From NCBI GenBank assembly GCA_964565715.1, contig CAZMGG010000008.1, positions 17,925-81,924 of the forward strand: a stretch of 64,000 bases of DNA, given 5' to 3'. A model generated the notes under the pieces. It was given only the letters and a program-made list of their open reading frames with translations, was not told the origin of the DNA and made no database searches. Shown one piece after another: positions 58,735 to 64,000 of this stretch (position 1 is the stretch's first letter; each line of letters begins with the position of its first letter). The translations under genes were made by a program, and so were the position numbers. The DNA is from CAZMGG01 sp964565715. GTDB lineage: Bacteria > Planctomycetota > UBA1135 > UBA2386.

Positions 58735-59763
58735 ATGCGCGTCCCCCGTCCGATCCTGACCGCCGTCTGTGCCGCCGTGCTCGCCGCCACCGTCGCCTCG
58801 TATGGCACCGGCGCCCTGCCGGGAACGCTGGGCACCTCGGGCCACGTGCCCATGGAGGTCACCCGCAGCCTGTCGGCCACCAACGGTTCCTGCGGCGAGT
58901 GTCACAACGCCCTGCCCGGCGGCGGTGACCCGCTCCTGCGCGTGTTCGTCGACGTGGCGCGGCGGGCGCTGCAGCCCGGCGAGACCGTGGCGGTGGCGAC
59001 CCGCACCAGCGGCGGCCGGCCGTCGGTGCCGCCGCTGGTGGACGTCGGCGGCTTCTGCATGGAGGCCACCGCGGGGACCTTCACCGCCGGCGGCAACTCG
59101 CAGGTGGATCCCGGCGGCCGGGCGATCACGCACCAGCTCGCCAGCGCCAGCAACGGCCGGCACTGGCAGTACTCGTTCACCGCGCCCATGCAGCCCGGCC
59201 CGCTGGACCTGTTCGCCGTGGCCAACACCGCCGACGGCGACGGCGAGCCGTTCGGCGACATCTGGGGCTTCCACGGCCGTGACGCGTTCGCGCCCTGGTC
59301 GACGCCGGTGCGCCTCTACGTGCTGGCGCCGGGCGTGCAGGCGCTCGGCGAGTCGTGTCCGGACGGCAACGGCCTGTGGCCGGTGCTCGGCGCCAGCGAG
59401 ACGCCGGCGGTGGGCAACGCCGCCTTCGGGCTGGAACTGCGCGGCGCCACCCCCGGCGCCCTGGTGGCCTTCCTGCGGTCGGCGGACACCGGCGGCTTCG
59501 CGCCGGTCGAGCTCGGTCCAGCCGGCCTGCCGGGCTGCTGGCTGCAGGTGCCGGACCCGCTGGTGACGGTGGCGGTGGCCAGCGGCGGGCTGTGGGAGAC
59601 GAGCGAAGGGGCGGCGCGGCTCGGCTGGCCGGTGCCCGACCGGGCGGCGCTGCGCGGTCTGGTCTTCCGCGCCCAGGCGGCCTTCGTCGATCCGCGGGCC
59701 GGTGATCAGGGCCGGAGCCTGCCGCTGACCTTCAGCAACGGGTTGCGCATCACCGTGCGCTGA
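58735..59763 (+). CDS. Secreted choice-of-anchor V-type protein with heme-like CxxCH and SNGL tail
   Basis: 342 residues from ATG 58735, signal peptide MRVPRPILTAVCAAVLAATVASYG. Residues about 28-60 have the GTSGH...NGSCGECHNALPGGG block of choice-of-anchor V proteins, in which Cys53, Cys56 and His57 form a c-type heme-binding CxxCH. A Reelin-like beta domain follows (LRVFVDVARRALQPGETVAV, HWQYSFTAPMQPGPLDLFAVANT). The C-terminal 130 residues are the module shared with three other proteins, ending LVFRAQAAFVDPRAGDQG and LTFSNGLRITVR. Probably exported and surface-anchored; the heme may be structural or redox-active. Confidence 0.72.
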   Translation: MRVPRPILTAVCAAVLAATVASYGTGALPGTLGTSGHVPMEVTRSLSATNGSCGECHNALPGGGDPLLRVFVDVARRALQPGETVAVATRTSGGRPSVPPLVDVGGFCMEATAGTFTAGGNSQVDPGGRAITHQLASASNGRHWQYSFTAPMQPGPLDLFAVANTADGDGEPFGDIWGFHGRDAFAPWSTPVRLYVLAPGVQALGESCPDGNGLWPVLGASETPAVGNAAFGLELRGATPGALVAFLRSADTGGFAPVELGPAGLPGCWLQVPDPLVTVAVASGGLWETSEGAARLGWPVPDRAALRGLVFRAQAAFVDPRAGDQGRSLPLTFSNGLRITVR

Positions 59764-59878
59764 TGGCCATTGGCGGGCGGGACCCGCCGCGTTACAACGC
59801 CGCCCCGGGTCACCGAGTCTCGCCGGGCGTCCGTCAGGGGAAGCCGCGAGTCCGCGGGGCCGTTCGTGGACAGCCGGC

Positions 59879-61258
59879 GTGGTCTTCTCGTCGTTCCTCT
59901 TCCTGGCGTGGTTCCTGCCGGCGTTCCTGGCGGTGTACTACGCATTGCCGCGTGGCCTGCGCAACACCTGGCTGACGCTGGCCAGCTTCGTGTTCTACGG
60001 CTGGCTGCGTCCCCAGTACGTCCTGTTGATGGTCGCGAGCGCCGGCCTGGACTTCGCCGCCGGCCTGCTGATGGGCACACCCGACTCGGGCCGTCGCCGC
60101 AAGCTGTGGCTGGTGCTGTCGCTGTGCGGCAACCTCGCCCTGCTGGGCTGGTTCAAGTACGCCAACCTGCTGGTCGGGACCTGGAACGACCTCGGCGTCG
60201 CGCCGATCCCGTGGGAGCACGTCTGGCTGCCCGTCGGCATCTCGTTCTTCACCTTCCAGTCGATGAGCTACAGCATCGACGTCTACCGCGGCGAGGTGCC
60301 GCCGACGCGCTCGTTCGGCGACTTCCTGTGCTATGTGTCGATGTTCCCGCAGCTGGTGGCCGGGCCGATCGTGCGCTACCGCGACGTCGACCGCGAACTA
60401 CGGGATCGCACCGTCGACATGCTGAAGGTGACCGATGGCGTCTTCCTGTTCATGATCGGCTTCGCCAAGAAGGTGCTGATCGCCGACCAGGCCGCCGCGC
60501 TGGCGGATGCGGGCTTCGCCCTGGAGGCGCCGGGACTGCTGCAGGCCTGGAGCGCGGTGCTGGCCTACGCCGTCCAGATCTACTTCGACTTCTCCGGCTA
60601 CTCCGACATGGCGATCGGCCTGGGCCTGATGCTGGGCTTCCGCTACCCGATCAACTTCCGGTCGCCGTACCGGGCGCGCAGCATCACCGAGTTCTGGCGG
60701 TGCTGGCACATCAGCCTGTCGACCTGGCTGCGGGACTACCTCTACGTGCCGCTGGGCGGCAACCGGCGCGGCCCCCTGCGCACCTATGTGAACCTGACCC
60801 TGACGATGCTGCTGGGCGGCCTGTGGCACGGCGCGCAGTGGACCTTCGTCGTCTGGGGTGCCTGGCACGGGCTGCTGTTGGCGCTGGAACGGCGGCTGGG
60901 CAAGGTCGCGCCCTGGGGCTTCCTGCCGGCGCCGCTGCAGGTGCTGGCCACCTTCGTGCTCGTGCTGATCGGCTGGGCGGTGTTCCGGGCCGAGACCATG
61001 GCCGGGCTCGGCGCCATCGGCGGCGGCATGATCGGCCTGCAGGGCGTCGGCGCCGTGCCCGACGCCGGCCATCGCACGGTCATGTCTGCCGGCGCGGTGG
61101 TCCTCGGCCTGTGCGTGGCGTTCGCGATGCCGCGCTCCGACGAGCTGGTGCGCCGTTTCCGGCCGCTGACGATGCTCGGCGTGCTGGTCCTGTTCGTCGT
61201 GGCCTACATGCGGTTGCTCGCCGCGGGCTACAGTCCCTTCCTCTACTTCCGCTTCTGA
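59879..61258 (+). CDS. MBOAT-family O-acyltransferase (AlgI-like)
   Basis: 459 residues from GTG 59879 (MVFSSFLFLAWFLPAFLAVYYA). Classic AlgI features are present: LPVGISFFTFQSMSYSIDVYRGE, MFPQLVAGPIVRYRDV, IYFDFSGYSDMAIGLG, FWRCWHISLSTWLRDYLYVPLGG with the catalytic His in RCWHISL, and GGLWHGAQWTFVVWGAWHG. It moves acetyl (or acyl) groups across the inner membrane to a periplasmic acetyltransferase. The AlgX/J-like partner starts 9 bases downstream, so the two form a dedicated polysaccharide O-acetylation unit. Confidence 0.92.
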   Translation: MVFSSFLFLAWFLPAFLAVYYALPRGLRNTWLTLASFVFYGWLRPQYVLLMVASAGLDFAAGLLMGTPDSGRRRKLWLVLSLCGNLALLGWFKYANLLVGTWNDLGVAPIPWEHVWLPVGISFFTFQSMSYSIDVYRGEVPPTRSFGDFLCYVSMFPQLVAGPIVRYRDVDRELRDRTVDMLKVTDGVFLFMIGFAKKVLIADQAAALADAGFALEAPGLLQAWSAVLAYAVQIYFDFSGYSDMAIGLGLMLGFRYPINFRSPYRARSITEFWRCWHISLSTWLRDYLYVPLGGNRRGPLRTYVNLTLTMLLGGLWHGAQWTFVVWGAWHGLLLALERRLGKVAPWGFLPAPLQVLATFVLVLIGWAVFRAETMAGLGAIGGGMIGLQGVGAVPDAGHRTVMSAGAVVLGLCVAFAMPRSDELVRRFRPLTMLGVLVLFVVAYMRLLAAGYSPFLYFRF

Positions 61259-61267
61259 GCCCTGCCC

Positions 61268-62476
61268 ATGGCCGACGACGCCGACCATCTCCTGCCGGAA
61301 CGTCCGCAGACCGGGGCGCAATGGGGCGTGCGATGGCACGGGCTCGAGCTGATGGCCCTGCTGCTCGGGGTCGCCCCGGTGCTCGGCGTGATGTGGTGGA
61401 GCGGCGACCCGCCGATCCGCACGACGGCACAGACGCCCTGGCCCGAGCCGACGGTGGCCACGGTGACCAGCGGCGCCTGGATGCAGGACCTCGAGGTCCA
61501 TCTGCGCGAGCGTTCGCCGGCGGTCTGGGCCCTGCGTGGCGTCCACAACGAGCTGCTCGGCCATCTCGGCCTGCTGCAGACCGAGGACGTCTGCGTCGCA
61601 CGCGACGGCTGGATGTACCTGCGGAAGACCATCGCGGTCGACGAGCCGGCGATGGTCGCCGGGCGTGAGCTGCGGCGGACACGGCTCGCCGAGGTGAAGC
61701 GCCGCGCCGACGCGCTCGGCGTGCTGCTGCTGGCGATGCCGGTGCCGGACAAGATCCGGGTGTATCCGGAGCCGCTGTTCGGCGAGGGCGGCCTGCCGGC
61801 GGCACGGGTGGGGTTCTATGCCAGGATCATGGCGGAGCTCGAGGCGGCCGGCATCCCGGCGGCGAACTGCCTCGCCGAGTTGCGCACCTCGCGACTGCGC
61901 GAGCCCGAGAAGATGCTGTACATGCGCCGCGACACCCATTGGACCGGCGCCGGCGCGTTGATCGCGGCGCTGGCGGTCACCGCCCGGCTGGAGACCCCGC
62001 CGTTCGTCGAGGTGATCGGACCGCGGGAGGGCTTCAAGCTGCACGGCCCGAACCTGATCGAGAGCGTCCCCGACCTGGCCAGCATGCTGGGCATGCTGAC
62101 CGAGGTCTACCGCGACCCCGACTACGGGATCGACCTCGTGCGCAGCCTGAGCCCCGGTTCGCGATGGCTGCTGGAGAAGAAGGACCACTGGTTCGTGACG
62201 CGGGATGCCGGGCCGGTCGATCCGCGCACGGCGCCGGTGGCGCTAGCCGGCACCAGCTTCAGCGCCGGCAACGGCGCCAAGGCCCTGCAGTACGTGCTCG
62301 GGCGTCCGTTGGATGGACGCGCCATCGGCAACGCCGCGGGGATCCTCGACCGGGTGGAGGATGTGCTGGCCCGCTGCGAGCGCGGCGAGGCAGCGACGAA
62401 GGTCCTGGTGTGGGAGTTCGTCGAGCGGCAGTGGACCGGGTCGCGCTGGGAGGCGCGGCCGGGGGCGAAGCCCTAG
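61268..62476 (+). CDS. AlgX/AlgJ-like periplasmic polysaccharide O-acetyltransferase
   Basis: 402 residues from ATG 61268. One N-terminal membrane anchor (LELMALLLGVAPVLGVMWW) is followed by an SGNH-like domain. The Asp-x-His catalytic pair is in YMRRDTHWTGAGALI, as in alginate O-acetyltransferases. The nucleophile Ser is in LAGTSFSAGNG, where other members have GDSF/GTSF. VPDKIRVYPEPLFGEGG is another shared segment. It works with the MBOAT protein immediately upstream. The polysaccharide being modified is not identified; glycosyltransferases for one lie at 40-56 kb. Confidence 0.88.
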   Translation: MADDADHLLPERPQTGAQWGVRWHGLELMALLLGVAPVLGVMWWSGDPPIRTTAQTPWPEPTVATVTSGAWMQDLEVHLRERSPAVWALRGVHNELLGHLGLLQTEDVCVARDGWMYLRKTIAVDEPAMVAGRELRRTRLAEVKRRADALGVLLLAMPVPDKIRVYPEPLFGEGGLPAARVGFYARIMAELEAAGIPAANCLAELRTSRLREPEKMLYMRRDTHWTGAGALIAALAVTARLETPPFVEVIGPREGFKLHGPNLIESVPDLASMLGMLTEVYRDPDYGIDLVRSLSPGSRWLLEKKDHWFVTRDAGPVDPRTAPVALAGTSFSAGNGAKALQYVLGRPLDGRAIGNAAGILDRVEDVLARCERGEAATKVLVWEFVERQWTGSRWEARPGAKP

Positions 62477-62549
62477 CTGGTGCTGGCTCCGGGCGACCGC
62501 GCCGCGGCATCCATGGCGCCGGCCGGGGCCAGCGGCTAGAACGGCCGGA

Positions 62550-63800
62550 GTGATTGCCCGCGTGCTGCGCCTCGTACTGTGGATCGGCGCCTCGGCCTGC
62601 CTGCTGCTGCCGGTGATGGACGATCCGCCGCTGCGGACCGGCGCCTTCGTGCAGGACGTCACCGCCGACGCCGCGGTGGTGGCGCTCACCTTCGACGCCC
62701 CGGCGCCGCTGCACCTGGAGGTGCGCGAGGCGGGCGGCGCGGTGGTGGCCCGGAGCGGCGCGCCGGCCGCCCGGCGGCACTTCCTGCGGGCTACCGGGCT
62801 GCGACCCGGGCGTGCCTACGAGTTCGTGCTGCGGCGGGGCGAGGCCGGCGCCGAGGTGGACGCTGGCTCGTTCCGCACGCCGTCGGCGGACGATCGCACG
62901 CCGTTCCGCTTCGTCGCGCTCGGCGATTCGGGTGCCCAGCCGTGGTGGGTGTGGCTGCAGCGCTCGCCGCTGCTGCACTGGCCGGCGCGCTGGGGCTGGC
63001 TGCCGCCGAAGGACCGGGTCGCCGCCATGGGACGGCAGCTGGCGGCGGCCGCCCCCGAGTTCGTGCTGCACCTCGGCGACGTGATCTACCCGTGGGGGCA
63101 GCAGGCGCACTACGGCCCGGGGTTCTTCCGGCCCTTCGCCGAGGTGCTGCGGCGGGCGCCGTGCTACGTGGTGCTCGGCAACCACGACGTGATGGACGAC
63201 GCCGGGCGGCAGGCGCTGGCGGACTTCGCCCTGCCGGCGAATGCGGTGACCGGCGACGAACGCTCCTACTCGTTCGCCTGGGGGGCGCTGCGGGTGATCG
63301 TGTTCGACGCCAACGCCCCGATCGGCGAGGGCAGCCCGCCGCTGCGCTTCCTCCGCCAGGAGCTGGCGGCGGCGACGGAGCCCTGGCTGGTGGTCGCCTC
63401 GCACTACCCGATCCAGTCCTGCTCGCGGCAGGGCGATCGCGCGGACCTGGTCCGGCACGTGCTGCCGCTGCTGCGGGAGCGTGGGGTGGACCTCTACCTG
63501 AGCGGGCACGACCACACCTACCAGCGCTTCGGGCAGCCGGGCGGCCTGGTGCAGGTCGTGTCGGGCGGCGGCGGCAAGAGCCTCTACGACCTGCAGGCCC
63601 ACCCGCAGGTGGTGACCGCCCGGAGCCGCTACCACCACTGCGTGGTCGAGGTGGCCGGGGCCGTGCTGCGGCTGCGGGCGATCGGCGATCGGGACGACCT
63701 GCTGGACGAACTGGAGCTGCGCAAGGACCCGGCCCAGGCCGAGGCCCTGCGGGGCACCCTGCCGGCGCGTGCAGCCCGCATCGAGGCGCTGCTGCGCTAG
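62550..63800 (+). CDS. Exported metallophosphoesterase, purple-acid-phosphatase-like
   Basis: 416 residues from GTG 62550 with a short membrane or signal segment (VLRLVLWIGASACLLLPVM). The N-terminal about 90 residues form a fibronectin-like unit (ADAAVVALTFDAPAPLHLEV). The metallophosphoesterase domain carries the five motifs in order: VALGDSGAQ, LHLGDVIYPWG, VLGNHDVMDD, VASHYPIQSC and SGHDHTYQRFG. This dimetal centre hydrolyses phosphomonoesters or diesters outside the cell. It stands 73 bases after the AlgX-like gene and may share its transcript. A hairpin follows the stop. Confidence 0.9.
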   Translation: MIARVLRLVLWIGASACLLLPVMDDPPLRTGAFVQDVTADAAVVALTFDAPAPLHLEVREAGGAVVARSGAPAARRHFLRATGLRPGRAYEFVLRRGEAGAEVDAGSFRTPSADDRTPFRFVALGDSGAQPWWVWLQRSPLLHWPARWGWLPPKDRVAAMGRQLAAAAPEFVLHLGDVIYPWGQQAHYGPGFFRPFAEVLRRAPCYVVLGNHDVMDDAGRQALADFALPANAVTGDERSYSFAWGALRVIVFDANAPIGEGSPPLRFLRQELAAATEPWLVVASHYPIQSCSRQGDRADLVRHVLPLLRERGVDLYLSGHDHTYQRFGQPGGLVQVVSGGGGKSLYDLQAHPQVVTARSRYHHCVVEVAGAVLRLRAIGDRDDLLDELELRKDPAQAEALRGTLPARAARIEALLR

Positions 63801-63813
63801 GCGGGAGCGCATC

Positions 63814-63837
63814 CCCAAGCCGTTGTCCCGCCTTGGG
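63814..63837 (+). terminator. Hairpin after metallophosphoesterase gene
   Basis: CCCAAG ... CTTGGG, a 6-bp stem with a 12-base loop, 13 bases after the stop and followed by TTG. Weak but well placed between the gene and the rRNA-type promoter. Confidence 0.35.
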
Positions 63838-63871
63838 TTGCGAGAATCGACGAAGAAAATACAGCGGAAGC

Positions 63872-63900
63872 TTGCGCGGTCCGATGGGGGTCGCTACCTT
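63872..63900 (+). promoter_or_regulatory. Candidate sigma70 promoter of an rRNA operon
   Basis: TTGCGC (63872-63877), 17 bases, then TACCTT (63895-63900), a reasonable -35/-10 pair, about 40 bases ahead of a boxA-like sequence. Local AT-rich stretch GAAGAAAATACAG just upstream could be an UP element. Inference from spacing and context. Confidence 0.45.
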
Positions 63901-63939
63901 CCCCCGCCCCTCGCAGCGCGTGCAGCGCACCACGCGGGG

Positions 63940-63951
63940 TGATCTTTGACA
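63940..63951 (+). promoter_or_regulatory. boxA-like antitermination element (rRNA leader)
   Basis: TGATCTTTGACA differs from the rrn boxA consensus TGCTCTTTAACA at two positions. Such elements precede 16S rRNA genes. The following bases up to the window end contain no ORF, consistent with an rRNA leader; the 16S gene itself is not in the window. Confidence 0.6.
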
Positions 63952-64000
63952 TTCCGGGTGGCCTCGGAAAAAGAGCGTGTGAGCTTTGTTGACCTGTGCG

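Noticed and set aside
55986..58883. A 965-residue antisense frame across the hybrid kinase and queF
   Set aside because: Typical high-GC shadow ORF, spans three real genes on the opposite strand.

Overview
This is a high-GC window (one scaffold with a 100-N gap at 45022-45121) from what is most likely a member of the Planctomycetota. The taxon is an inference from gene content: secreted FG-GAP and nidogen-like proteins sharing one C-terminal tail, a DUF1080 lipoprotein, a planctomycete-type SASA esterase, multiheme cytochrome plus propeller pairs, a choice-of-anchor V protein, and many lipoproteins with clear lipoboxes.

Layout. 1-9.05 kb: a complete high-affinity potassium system in the order barrel protein, kdpF, kdpB, a second kdpF-like gene, kdpA, kdpC, kdpD, kdpE. 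9.05-9.6 kb: a non-coding junction carrying the 3' part of a tRNA. 9.6-11.2 kb: a HEAT-like membrane-anchored protein. By eye, the first 11 kb looks lower in GC than the rest. 11.3-15 kb: a translationally coupled penta-heme lipoprotein and a secreted beta-propeller. 15.1-25 kb: a short SASA esterase, L-serine dehydratase, a secretin-N-domain protein, a GT-C glycosyltransferase and two divergent paralogous secreted proteins. 25-39 kb: GNAT-like protein, nitrilase, radical SAM, DUF1080, a reduced DinB, a coiled-coil lipoprotein, a PLP enzyme, an FG-GAP protein, pdxH, a TolB-like propeller and an XRE regulator.

39-56 kb is dominated by envelope glycan and lipid functions: a GT4-type transferase, a very large methyltransferase/GT9 fusion, inositol-phosphate synthase, two GT87-like membrane transferases, a UbiA-type decaprenyl-phosphate phosphoribosyltransferase, an ADP-forming acyl-CoA synthetase, a GT2, an ArnT-like GT-C and a second GT9. 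56-64 kb: a hybrid histidine kinase, queF, a choice-of-anchor V protein, an AlgI/AlgX-type polysaccharide O-acetylation pair, a metallophosphoesterase, and at the right edge a boxA-like element and promoter suggesting that an rRNA operon begins just outside the window.

Most notable: (1) a C-terminal module ending in an SNGL/SNGV tail shared by four secreted proteins with unrelated front ends; (2) two genes (SASA esterase, DinB) that look like in-frame internal deletions; (3) an unusual kdp operon with two KdpF-like peptides; (4) an inositol-phosphate synthase whose NAD-binding N-terminus lies upstream of any standard start codon; (5) an N gap flanked by an exact 55-bp duplicate, i.e. an assembly artefact rather than missing DNA.
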